64,000 bases of DNA from Earliella scabrosa (lineage: Eukaryota > Basidiomycota > Agaricomycetes > Polyporales > Polyporaceae), in contig JABYQQ010000019.1 of the NCBI GenBank assembly GCA_022605405.1, forward strand, positions 186,001 through 250,000, given 5' to 3'. The notes beneath the pieces are model-generated. The model saw nothing but the letters and a program-made list of their open reading frames with translations, was not told where the DNA came from and ran no database searches. This document shows positions 12,962-23,200 of the stretch, in pieces. The translations under genes and the position numbers were made by a program. Within the stretch, counting starts at the first letter, position 1. Every line of letters begins with the position of its first letter.

Positions 12962-13664
12962 GCTGGCAGTTCTCCTGAGCTGGATGGACGCCACATCATG
13001 GCTCTGAGTCCGTCCGTTTGCGTAGAATACTATAACATATTTACATATACGCCCCGACCGTTCTTACGATATGGAAAGCCAGCACTGAACTGGGATGACA
13101 CTTACCGACCATTAATCGCCATCTGGTGCCGCTACGTACCGGGACAGAAGGCTGAGAGAGAGAGAGGGGATGGATGGGCCCGTTCACATACCATGCAGCG
13201 TCAGGGTGTCACAGGGTCGCGCACGCAACTGGAACACTGCAGGCCATGGTGAGCTTTGGTGTGTAGGTAGAGGTGGGCAGAGGCGGGTGCTGGCGAGTAA
13301 GAGCAGTGCTCGCCGTTGGCGGACGGAGGGCCGGCGCCTATGCGCTGTGAACGTGACCACACGCGGTTGATGCACGAGAGACCGCAATTGCTCCCACAGA
13401 GACTGCAAATCTCTTGCCTCGCAGCTAGCTGCGGACCGTCCCTCTCTCGCAGCGACAGCCGTTCAAATCCCCCTCGCAGCTCTTGCGCCTACAGCGATTT
13501 GCAGTCCCGCGGATTTGCAGTCTCTATCCGCCCTTCCCCTACGATGTCATCCCGATGCATCCGCACCACTTGCGCTCTTAAGGCCTCCCCTCTGTGCTTG
13601 ACCCGCTATACACCCCACTTTCTCCCTGCACACATCGCTCTCGCCAACACATATCTAGCAAGCC
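12962..13664. other. Intergenic, upstream region of the XPG-like gene
   Basis: About 700 bp without a gene. Homology to the F-box unit has already ended (near 12810). The last 120 bp are C/T-rich, a common feature of basidiomycete promoters, and immediately precede the ATG at 13665. GATTTGCAGTC occurs twice near 13496-13525. Confidence 0.4.
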
Positions 13665-15682
13665 ATGGGAGTAGAAGGACTTTGGAAGGTTAGTTCATGT
13701 TTGCTGACCAGTCTAAGGACACGTGTCAACTCGCGTTACAGCTTGTCGAGGAGGCGGCGGTCTCTGAATCTCTTCAGAGGCTATCCATCCGGGAGGGTTT
13801 CGAGGGGAGACGTCCAGAGCATCTCTATTTCATTGGAGTTGACGTGAGGTATGTAGTAAAGCTCTCCACTCCCCGATCAAGTCACAGTCTCAACACGGCT
13901 TGCAGCATCTGGATGCAGCAAATGATCCACAAGTTTGCTGCCGGCCACGCTCAGTATGGCGAGAATCCAGAGCTGCGAGCTCTTCTCTTCCGGCTCGCAA
14001 ATCTCGCAAAGCTGCCCATTCACGCTGTCTTCGTCACCGACGGTCCCCATCGTCCGAAACTGAAGAGGGGCAAGCAAGTGAAGACCGCTCCCCTCTGGCT
14101 CACTGTCGGACTTCGCAACCTTGTCAACGCCTTTGGCTTCGGGTGGATCGAGGTATGTTCTCATGGCTTATGGCCTTACGGCTTCTCATGTGCTTCTGTT
14201 AGGCCGCGGGCGAAGCAGAGGCTGAGCTTGCTCACATGAATAAGCTCGGCCTCATTGACGCCGTCATGACCGACGATAGTGATGTCCTGATGTTTGGTGC
14301 TCGAGTGATCATTCGAAAGTACGTGCTGAAGCTTCGAGCTCTTCACGGTCAACTGACCATCTTTTGCATAGCCCTGAGTTCCGTCGCCATGGGCCCGACG
14401 ATGTGCAAGTGTACCGTGCGAGTACTATTCATCGGAAACTGCAGTTGGGACGGGACGAGCTCCTCTTGTTTGCATTGCTGGTTGGATGCGACTATGACCA
14501 GGTGTGTATGCCAGTGAATCGAATACGTGAAGCTTCATATAACACTTACTTCTCCAGGCCGGCCTTCTCAAATGCGGAACGCAGACCGCACACGGCCTAG
14601 TCAAGTACGGTCTTGGACGCGCTCTGCGACAAGCCCTTGGTACCCGCTCTGGAGACGATCTCACCGACTTCCTCCACCGCTGGCGCGAAGATGTCCGTCA
14701 ACATCTACGTGAAGACCCTCTCGGCTACATTGGCCGGAGAAGCATCGCTGTCGCAGCCCAGGTCACTGGCGCATTCCCCAACATCGCTGCTGCTCGCCAC
14801 ATAATCGCCCCAGCGCTCCTCCCAGACGGCGCCTACACGGCCGCACTACACCCACATCCCATCAACTTCGCCGAGATTGGTGCGGCGTGCGAGCTGTACT
14901 TCACATGGGGCAATAAGGCGGAGATCCTGGACACCATTCGCCCGATGCTGTGGCCAGCAGAGGTCGTCCGGATGCTCATTTGCGAGGGTAATGAGCGTGC
15001 TGGCGTCCAGTCACTGGTACGTCGTTCATCACGCATGTGTTCTGCAGTTGCTGATGAACAACAGCTCGGTCCTGCCCGCCGTATCTTGACGGCCGAGTTG
15101 GATCACATTGATCCGCGGCGCCCCAACGACTATGCGTCGTGCCGGTTGAGCGTCGTCGACACCGGGCTCCGTCAGCAAGTCGAGGGTGGACTACGCAACT
15201 TACGATCATACCGCTCCAATGCGAAGGTCCCTGAGAGTGAGGTCATGCAACGCGTGGCCTGGCCACAGTACATGGGCCTCCCGGCTGTGATCCTCGAGCG
15301 CGCCCGTCCTGAGATAGTTCAAGCTGCGTATGCGGAGCTAGAGAAGAAATTGACGAAGCGGACAAAGGGGAAGGGGAAGGGGAAGGGGAAGGAAATGGCG
15401 ACGAAGCAGGCTACGAAGCCGGTGACGAAGACGAGGACGGCGACAAAGACGAGGACGGCGACCAAGACGAGGACGGCGACCAAGACGGCGACAAGTGCGG
15501 CAACAACGACAGCGACAAAGACAAAGGCGCATGTCGAGGTCAAGGGTGCGCAAAAGACTGCCCTCATCCCCCAGACAGCCAGCTCGACTCCGCCGTCGGC
15601 CGTCCCACAAGATATCATCGACCTCACTGCTGATTCTGACGACGACGCCTTGCCCTCGTCGTCTACTCCATGGCAGTTCTAG
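13665..15682 (+). CDS. XPG/Rad2-family (PIN-like) structure-specific nuclease
   Basis: Seven exons: 13665-13688, 13742-13848, 13906-14152, 14203-14318, 14372-14501, 14558-15016 and 15065-15682. Introns are 48-57 nt with GT..AG ends; the last (48 nt) is in frame and could be retained. The product is 566 aa. The N-terminus MGVEGLWK and GVDVSIW (Asp42), VTDGPHRPK (Asp89), GEAEAEL (Glu130/132/134), TDDSD (Asp150/151/153) and GCDYDQ (Asp205) are the XPG N- and I-region metal-binding motifs. A helix-two-turn-helix-like stretch follows GCDYDQ. By family this should cut branched or flapped DNA in the nucleus. The C-terminus has a Lys/Gly run and TKTRTA repeats, perhaps a nuclear localisation or DNA-contact tail. 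It resembles GEN1/Yen1-like resolvases more than FEN1 by length, but I cannot assign the subfamily. Confidence 0.85.
15424..15490 (+). repeat. 18-bp tandem repeat inside the XPG-like gene
   Basis: Near-perfect 18-bp units (GACGAAGACGAGGACGGC type) encode the TKTRTA hexapeptide repeats of the basic C-terminal tail. A short GGGGAA run at 15365-15390 encodes the preceding Gly-Lys stretch. Copy number is likely variable between strains. Confidence 0.7.
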
Positions 15683-15837
15683 AGCGGGTGTGGGCACGGG
15701 TCTCGCAGAGGGGCGGGGCTGTAGGCGAGGGCGGGGACAGGTGTGGGTGCGGTGGTTGTTGGGTTCGAAGGGCCGAGGACAGTCGTGCGGGGTACGTGGA
15801 CAGTCGTCATTCTTGAGGTCATCCGGCTGGGATGTCA

Positions 15838-16856
15838 TCGCAGACAAGCATCTGGAGGATGGTGGATCACAGGCAAGCAGTTGGAGGATGGTCATCACGG
15901 GCTCACGGGCAAGCAGCTGGAGGATGGTCGTGGAGGGCACACGGGCGAAGTGGAGGATGGGAGGACACGAGCAAGCAGCTTGAGGACCGTCGTCAGCCTC
16001 GAGGAGGGTCCGATGTCGTTGCGGGCACGCAGTCAAGCAGCTCGAGGATGGTCATCACCCTCACGGACATCGCCGCGGGCATGCGGGCAAGCAACTCGAG
16101 GACGGTCGTCGCAGGCACGCGAGCAAGCAGCTCGAGGACGTTCAACGCAGGCTCGCGGGCAAGCAGCTTGAGGACGGTCGACGCGGGCGCGTGGGCAAGC
16201 ATCTCGAGGACGGTCGTCGCAGGCGCGCGAGCAAGCAGCTCGAGGACGTTCAACGCAGGCTCGCGGGCAAGCAGCTTGAGGATGGTCGACGCGGGCGCGC
16301 GGGCATGCAGTCAAGCAGCTTGAGGACGAAGTCGCGGGCTCGTGGGCAAGCAACTCGAGGCCGGTCGCCTCGAGCACCCGGGCAAGCAGTTCGAGGACGT
16401 CGCCGTGGACATGCAGGCAAGCAACTCGAGAACGTCATCACGGGCTCGCAGGCACGCAGGCAAGCAGCTCGAGGATGGTCATCAGCCTCAAGGACGTCGT
16501 CGCGGGCACGCGGGCAAGCAACTCGAGGACGGTCGTCTCGGGCTCGCGAGCAAGCAGCTTGAGGACGGTCGTCGCGGGCACGCAAGCAAGCAGCTTGAGG
16601 ACGGTCGTCGCGGGCGCGCGAGCAAGCAGCTTGAGGACGGTCGTCGCAGGCTCGCGGGCAAGCAGCTCGAGGATGTTCGACGCAGGCTCGCGGGCAAGCA
16701 GCTTGAGGACGGTCGACGTGGGCACGCAAGCAAGCAGCTTGAGGACGGTCGACGTGGGCACGCAAGCAAGCAGCTTGAGGACGGTCGTCGCGGGCGCGCG
16801 AGCAAGCAGCTTGAGGACGGTCGTCGCGGGCGCGCGAGCAAGCAGCTTGAGGATCA
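15838..16856 (+). repeat. 36-bp minisatellite, about 28 units
   Basis: About 1 kb of tandem 36-bp units with a core like CAAGCAGCTTGAGGACGG followed by a variable TCGTCGCGGGC-type half. The left end is degenerate and the right half is the most regular. Because 36 is a multiple of 3, most frames stay open over long stretches (for example the 12-residue SKQLEDGRRGHA unit on plus and LLARAPATTVLK on minus). No credible start, splice site or flanking domain shows that any frame is translated. It begins about 150 bp after the stop of the XPG-like gene. Confidence 0.85.
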
Positions 16857-16930
16857 TAGCTGGATGTTGGCAGGAGAACGGTTGTCTGGAAATGTGTTGT
16901 GTGTTGTGAGTGCAGTTGTGTTGCGATTAT

Positions 16931-17189
16931 TACTGTAGAGTTCAGACCAAAGCGGCGCGTCACATGTCACAAGGACCCCATCCGCACCGTATTGAGACAC
17001 CGGTCACAGGTCACAAGCGGTCAGAGCAGCCCAGAACTCGGAAGATTGGCGTCTAACATACCATATATGGCAGTTTTGCGGCGCCTCCGGCGCGGGTCAC
17101 ACCCTTTTTGGGGTCGCGCCGCGCCGCTTTGGCAACTGCAGGTGGTCACACGTCACACCCGGCGCCGCTTTGGTCTGAACTCTACAGTA
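16931..17189. mobile_element. MITE-like element with 28-bp perfect terminal inverted repeats
   Basis: The left end TACTGTAGAGTTCAGACC.. (16931-16958) is a perfect inverted copy of 17162-17189. If the outer TA is the target duplication, the element is 16933-17187 (255 bp, CTGTAGAG..CTCTACAG). It has no coding capacity. The interior holds further GTCAC-rich inverted segments (ATGTCACAAGG, ACACGTCACACC). TA duplication and short length would fit a non-autonomous Tc1/mariner-like element, but the superfamily is not certain. It lies just beyond the 3' end of the tyrosine recombinase gene. Confidence 0.75.
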
Positions 17190-17281
17190 GTATCTTGATT
17201 CCATATCATGTTTACGTCTACCCTTCTATGCTGTGGACCTTGTCGCATCTGGTGTTTCATTGTATCCTCTATTGTACAGTG

Positions 17282-19016
17282 CTAGTAACAATGGCAAGTA
17301 CGTCTGCAAGCGGGACAAGGATCTGTACCTACACGCTTGGGATTCATGAAGTCGTTTCGGTTCCCCAGAGAGTTGTCAACGTGAGAAAGCAGGTACTTGA
17401 ATATAGTACCAGTGTTGTCAAAATCCTCCGCCCACCCGCCCCACGCACAGAGCTGACGTATATCCCATCGTTGATAGACATGGAGATATTGCACCCCGCC
17501 ACGACGGAATGAGTGCGTACCATACGAGCGGGGGTCAACGCCAATGTCTGACATGTTGTTTCGGAAGCATTGAAGGAACGTATGCGTTGACTGTAGAAAG
17601 CTATCAATCAGGGCGGTTCCTAAGCGAATATAGAACAAATCGTACCATCTTATTATCAGCGCGGCTACTGACCTCATCGCTTCCATAGCGGCGGGCGCGA
17701 AACACATACCCGGTCCGTTCAATGTTCATTTCCTTGCACAGTAACCACCACTCTGCCATAGCGTCGACAGCATCCATCCACGGACGCTCTTGATCACGGA
17801 AGAGACGGAAGGGAGCAATCGCTGAGGCGGGGCATTAGCAGGGATGTCCAGAAAGGCTGATCATACTAGTACGCACCACCGGTTTGATGAGTCTTGCGGA
17901 ATGGAAGGCGCAGCGTCATCGCCCACTGACCATCGACCTCTATAAACTCGATGTCTGACCACATGATCCTTAGGGCTTCGTCGTAGCGGAGTAGACATAG
18001 CATTGACACGGTATAGAGGGCGTGCAGCATAACGCGGGTCTTGTAGCCGCCCCAGTACTTCTCGTGCCGCTCCTTCCGCTTCTGGGGACGGCTCTCTGAT
18101 GACCGGGGATAGGTCTTGTTGCAGATCCAGAGCTTCTTCATGATCTCATGGTCCATCGCACGCGCACTGGTAACAACTTCACCCGCACGAACCTATGCAA
18201 CAGTCGGATGAGATACTAGATCAGTGTGAAGGTGCTCTCGTACCTTTCTACGACGCAGACTAATCATATACTCGGAAACCGTGACTGAGAGCGACGGATT
18301 CCCGTAGAATGTTCCCTTGACGAGGGGACTTTCCATCCACAGCTGTGTTCCCAATTTGAATCCCCGCCCAAACTTGTGACTGATTGCTGCTCGCATCTTC
18401 TGAGCTCGTGCGTATGTGACTCGGACAATATTCGGATCCTTCAGCTTGCCAGTTAGGAAGTCAATGTCATCGGCTCTGTATGTACCAAATATTCATTAGT
18501 CAGTTGGATGAGAGGCAGCCCGTAACAGATATAGCACGCACTTGGACATGATCCATGCAACGATCCAAACTGGAAGCTGGCTTGGCAGGCTTTTCCAGTA
18601 GTCGCTCTCAGTGTCTACACTGTCGTCGGTAAAGCCATGTTTGTTGCAGAACTCGATGAAGGCGGTCCACAGACTAGGTATTGTAGTGTATGTAGTGTAT
18701 GTCAGCAAACTATAACACTGTAGCAGATTAAGTATACGCACTTGCGATACTCATTTGCCGTTCCAGGCACAACCACATTCTCTGAGGCCTTTTCAATATG
18801 TCGCTCTATCTCCTCGAGTGTCAACTTGATCCTCTTGTGGGTGGAGTCGTCGGGTGGTTGCAAGTAGGCAGGGTCACGAGTGATTTCATCCTCGATCTCG
18901 TCAGCCGCCTGCATTGACTCTATCTCGCACTCGAAGTCATCGGCCACTTCAGTAGAGACGTCGCCCAGTTCAGAGAAACAAGCAGTAAGACCATGGAGGT
19001 GTTGGAGGGACGCCAT
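17282..19016 (-). CDS. Tyrosine recombinase (Crypton-like integrase)
   Basis: Six minus-strand exons: 19016-18742, 18673-18542, 18475-18244, 18192-17877, 17821-17673 and 17590-17282. Introns are 51-82 nt and all join in phase, giving 470 aa. A helical N-terminal core-binding-like domain (YRN-LWTAFIEFCNKHG) is followed by a catalytic domain. This carries the first Arg in LLRYDEALRI (Arg282), a basic hairpin LPFRKTHQTG, the HSFR box (His394, Arg397), Trp in GGWAED (Trp421) and the nucleophile Tyr in FKYLL (Tyr434). All catalytic positions of the tyrosine recombinase fold are present, so it may be active. Family members cut and rejoin DNA through a covalent phosphotyrosine. It is transcribed away from the SAP gene 186 bp upstream. 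I cannot tell a Crypton transposase from a domesticated host gene. Confidence 0.8.
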
Positions 19017-19202
19017 TGTCTGCAAGGATGCAGACTGGCAAAGGAGCAGCGTCGTAGAGGTGGCGGAGCAGCAGACCGAGTTAGAACCACCGTTGTGGCG
19101 TCGGATACTTTCTTATTTTGGTAGCCATGATCGGCTTGGTGGGCGTTGAGTGCTGGCCGTCGGAGGGCATCTCTGCTGGCCAACTCTACCTTGTACATTA
19201 CT
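19017..19202. promoter_or_regulatory. Short bidirectional intergenic promoter
   Basis: Only 186 bp separate the ATG of the tyrosine recombinase (minus) from the ATG of the SAP gene (plus). Both promoters must lie here or within the genes, so the two are likely co-regulated. I see no strong TATA box. Confidence 0.5.
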
Positions 19203-21049
19203 ATGCCTGCTAATTTAAACCGCACTGAAGTTCGCGAGAAGATCACACTACCTTATGCCGGTCAGTCAGTCAACCGAGATGACCGACGCTTCAAGACGTT
19301 CGAGCTCGTGATGTGAGTAGCTCCTATAGTATGGAGACAGGCGACTGGCTCAAAGTCTCTCAGTGATCCTCCTCCCAAGAAGGACCGGCTCAAGGAATAT
19401 TTATCGTCATACAATCTTCGGAAGAGCGGCAATGTTGCTGAGCTAATTCAGCGACTGCGTGACTTTGCGCAAGATACGGAGAGATGGAATACGTACGCCC
19501 CTAATATTTCTCTGCTAGTTGGAAAGATGATCTTACGGGAATATACGCATGATGTAGACTCATCATACCTGCAAAGGGTCGCGAGCGCGGTGATATCTCA
19601 GCGAAGACCGCCACGAAGAATCCCACTGCACAGCGGATCATTGAAACCTTCGGACAGAAGTCGCAAGATATCGTGTTTCTTCCCAAGAAGAGTGGCTCCG
19701 AAGTTCGTCCAGTTACTGCTCTTACTCCGCAAACGCTGCAGTCAAACGATGCATGGGTACATATGTTTGAAATTCTTGACATACCTGACGTCATTCAAGA
19801 CTAATTAGTTTGATATAGGCCGCATCTGTACTCAACATGCGGAAGACCTGGATGAACAATCAGAAAGTCCCCACTGAGATCCGAACCCAGATTGCAGCCC
19901 TTGAAGGTGTTCCAGTTCCAGAACCAGGGCAGGAAGCAAACAGCGGCGCCTTCGATGAGCACGGAAATAGAGTCTGTAGTTCCCAACGTCATCGCGACAA
20001 GCATGCTGACGAGCATCCAGATCACGAGTCTTCGAAGACTGGAATATCGTGTTGAGACCAGCAATCAAGATGTCCTGAGAGAGTTTGGAGCACTCAAGAC
20101 ACAACTGAACAGTCTCCAAAGCTCTGTTGCCGAAATCGCACTCGTGCAGGGAGCCCACGTGTCAACCCCCAGTGCGACCGTGATATCAGCACCAGTTCCT
20201 GGTCCTAGTCCAAACATGGTGCCGTCTGCACACACGAGCTCTGTCTCCGGTCCACAACCTACCTCGATCGAGCCTCTGATTGCCGCTCAACTCGCCAACG
20301 GAGGCGCTGTTCCGGGCTTGCTCTATCCCTCTTCCTCGTCTCCTTCGGAGCTCCCTCTCCCACAAGAGGCTATCCCACCTGCAAACCTCATGATCTTCGA
20401 CATCGACGGCACCCCGCTCTACTTCGACAAGACGCAGGTGCCCAATGTGCCGATGATCAACTACAGCGACGACCTACCCCGCCTTTTCCGGGAATGGCAC
20501 AAGTCCAACACTCTTGTCGTCAACGGGCGCGGCATCCCAGTCAAGGATTGGGAGCGCTTCTACAAGAAGCGCTCCGGGATCAAGGAGCATGCATGGGAAC
20601 TAGTGCGGGTGAAGTGGGGGAATTGGAAGGTGCGTCTGTACTCTCACGCATGCTGTCCGTGAGTACCCATGTTGCAACTGGGCTTTCAGTTTCTCGTCAT
20701 GGAGCGGGAGCGTTTCCCAACTGAAGACGCGTTCTGGGCCAAGTATAGCGATGCGGAAGGTCATCGTCTCGGCTACCAGAAGATTCTCGACCATCTCCAG
20801 GAAGAACGAATCGCCGCCTACGCGTACGATGCCGCAGCAGCTCTCTGGTTCTTCAATGAGGACCTCACTTCGCCCGACACCTACGGCTATTTCATCTACA
20901 AGAAGACCGGCAAAGTCGAAGTCTGCAAACAGTCCCAGACGGTCGCGGAGAGGTGGCACAAGCTGCTTGCAGATAAACCCGACGTTGCGCAGCGGTGGGA
21001 GCGCGTCCGGGGCGCATTCAAGGGTCCACCTCCGCGTCGAGCGAAGTAG
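19203..21049 (+). CDS. SAP-domain DNA-binding protein with conserved unknown C-terminal domain
   Basis: Six exons: 19203-19312, 19364-19492, 19558-19756, 19819-19906, about 19971-20629 and 20690-21049, about 514 aa. The intron after 19906 is the least certain; an alternative acceptor at 19943 also keeps the frame. A SAP motif lies at residues 42-75 (KKDRLKEYLSSYNLRKSGN..LIQRLRDFA), which in other proteins binds AT-rich scaffold DNA. A Ser/Pro-rich linker and a possible coiled coil (VLREFGALKTQLNSLQ) follow. The C-terminus has DIDGTPLYFDK, LFREWHKS, VVNGRGIPVKDWERFYKK, WGNWKFLV and FWAKYSD, which I take as a conserved but unnamed domain. It is divergently paired with a tyrosine recombinase, suggesting a DNA-binding partner in recombination. 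That role is inference. Confidence 0.75.
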
Positions 21050-21389
21050 TCACTTTGCGGTCTGCATACGGTCAGCACACGGTCAGCACGTCTCGTTTCG
21101 TACTATCTTGTTCCGTGATCCCTCTTGTCCAACAGCAAGTCGTTGCCGCCGCAACGTCCGTTGATGTACACACACAGTCCCTTCTCGACGTCCATATCTA
21201 CGCACCACGCTCCTTTACGACTCATTTGATGCGCACATACACCTACACGGGCCCACATAGACCCTTTGCATGTACATGTACGCGTCGGCCCTTGTTGCAC
21301 GACTCCCATTGCACTTATGACGACACAAATGCAATACGCATGTTTTTTGGGATCAAGTCGTGCCCAAAACGGCAGGATAAGTACCTGTT
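21050..21389. other. 3' flank of the SAP gene, no gene seen
   Basis: About 340 bp that probably contain the 3' untranslated region of the SAP gene. The short direct repeat TACGGTCAGCACACGGTCAGCA lies at about 21066-21087. Nothing else is recognisable. Confidence 0.35.
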
Positions 21390-22052
21390 ATGTCCTCGCC
21401 GAGGCGTGCCGCACGCATTCGACCTCCGCAAATGACAAGTGTTGCGGCCGTGCAAAATCGACGTTCGGCATCTGATAAGTCTCCTGCCGTGCAAATACAG
21501 GTCTCGGCGGGTAGCAAACTCGAGCTCCGAACGAAAGTGACCCAAAACGGGCCTCCCGACGAGGTCCGCCCCGCCACAGTTGTCGATCGCGTTGTCCGGG
21601 GGTCGAGGGCCTCGGCGGATGCTCAGGCAATCGCCAAGCGGGCGGTTGGGAGGCCGGAGGCCCGATTAGGCAGGTACGGCAAGTCCCGAGGGCGGGACCA
21701 GAGACTGACGCCCAGAGGGACTGCGAATCCCCAGGAAGAAGCGTACGGATCGTCCGAAGAAGCGTACGGATCGTCCGAAGAAGCGTACGGATCGTCCGAA
21801 GAAGCGTACGGATCGTCCGAAGAAGCGTACGGATCGTCCGAAGAAGCGTACGGATGGTCAGAAGCGTACGAAGCGGCCATAGAAGCAATGCGACACGAAG
21901 CGAAAGCTGCGAGAGAGGCCGCGCAAAAAGGGCTGACCGTCTGTCGGGCTGCCATTTACAGGAGGATGGCCGGTGGACGTTCTGGAAGAGCACATTCACG
22001 GTGTCGACCTGCGAGCACTGTGCCTGAGCCTGCGTTCAATCACTCTCATTGA
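21390..22052 (+). CDS. Hypothetical ORF with EEAYGSS repeats
   Basis: A 220-residue ORF starts at an ATG (SSPRRAARIRPPQ). It is Arg/Ala/Ser-rich, followed by six heptapeptide repeats EEAYGSS (the last EEAYGWS) and an Ala/Glu-rich segment that could be helical (YEAAIEAMRHEAKAAREAA). I do not recognise a family. The 21-bp repeat keeps the frame, which by itself lets a long ORF arise by chance, and the opposite strand is also open. Treat it as a weak gene call. Confidence 0.3.
   Translation: MSSPRRAARIRPPQMTSVAAVQNRRSASDKSPAVQIQVSAGSKLELRTKVTQNGPPDEVRPATVVDRVVRGSRASADAQAIAKRAVGRPEARLGRYGKSRGRDQRLTPRGTANPQEEAYGSSEEAYGSSEEAYGSSEEAYGSSEEAYGSSEEAYGWSEAYEAAIEAMRHEAKAAREAAQKGLTVCRAAIYRRMAGGRSGRAHSRCRPASTVPEPAFNHSH
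21735..21870 (+). repeat. 21-bp tandem repeat, six units
   Basis: Units of GAAGAAGCGTACGGATCGTCC, five nearly perfect and one variant. Each unit holds the palindrome CGTACG and the small inverted repeat CGGATCGTCCG. Confidence 0.85.
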
Positions 22053-23200
22053 TCCCCACCTTCGCCCACCTCTTTTCTGATGCCCCGCTCGGTTCGAGCG
22101 TGCCTCTTTCTCGTTGCGTAGCCCAATGCCCAGCGTCATCCCGCTCTTCTGAGCTCGAGGAGGCAACACAGCCGTGTTGCTGCTGTGTAATTCATCTCCA
22201 AGTACTGGACTCTTCCCCCGGCATCACGTCCTCAAACATAGCCTCTTCCAGAATTCACCCGGTATCGCCGGCGGCACTCTGGCTATGCAGTTTTGCATGC
22301 AGGGAAAAGAGGGTCTTCTTGCCGCTGTATGCCCGGGTCTACACGGATCGTCGTTCGTATGACGAGCGAACCCGCACGTCGTAAAACTATTGCTGCCGCC
22401 GCCGCCACCGGTCTGGCTCATTGACGCCAGTTCCATCCGACGGTCCAGGCAACGCCTAGAGCTCGTATTGTAGGTATGTGCGATTGTTGGGAGTTCTATG
22501 CAGATGCGTCGCTGATTCAGTAGATTCCCCGCCGTTCAGGCCCCAGGCTCCTTCGACACCCATCGTACGCATACAAACATGCAAGTCGGAGAACTTGAAG
22601 AACAAGCTCACCAACACCCGACGTCAACCTCGACGAGAAGGCGCGCACGATCCGAGATTCGGCCGCCCGGGTGCGTGCAAGAGGGTCGGCTTTCCTCGAG
22701 AGCGAGTGCGCATGGTAGGCCGGTACCATCGTGAGGCTTCACGAGAGGCTGGAGTGGGGATACCGGGTACTAGCGGGCGGAAAACCGAGTCCGCGACATC
22801 TCGATCACGGATGGCCGCGCTCGCAACGCCGCTAAGCTTCTGATGAGTACGTGTCGCACGCGCGACGCAGCACAGACTCTGAACTGGAGAGACATGATGG
22901 CTGTACCAGTACATACACATACATACCGGTCGCGCGTTTCTCCTTTCTTCTCCCGTACTTTCTATTTATACTTCTACATCCAATCTTCGCTCATACTGAC
23001 GTCTTCGTGTACTCGTCGTATGTACCTGTATCGGTCCGTAGCCTTGCAAAGTTTCTCCATGTCTTCCTCGACGTGCATTGACGTCGTGTCTCCGACGGTC
23101 GTGAAGCGAGGATGTGCTCCTCCGATCCGGGGCGCGTGACGGTCTTGCTCGATACACGCGGGCCTACAGAAATTGACGCGAACCGTCGCGAGCTCTGAGC
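22053..23200. other. No gene recognised
   Basis: About 1.15 kb without a supported gene. A (GCC)n-type run is at 22392-22403. Homology to the F-box spacer resumes gradually downstream. Confidence 0.35.

Noticed and set aside
13445..13475. tRNA T-loop-like GTTCAAATCC
   Set aside because: No T-stem pairing, acceptor stem or anticodon arm could be formed around it.
15838..16856. CRISPR-like array
   Set aside because: Units are contiguous and mutually similar, without unique spacers, in a eukaryotic context; it is a minisatellite.
19501..19527. Very short 26-nt intron in the SAP gene
   Set aside because: Too short; the acceptor at 19557 gives a normal 65-nt intron and keeps the frame.
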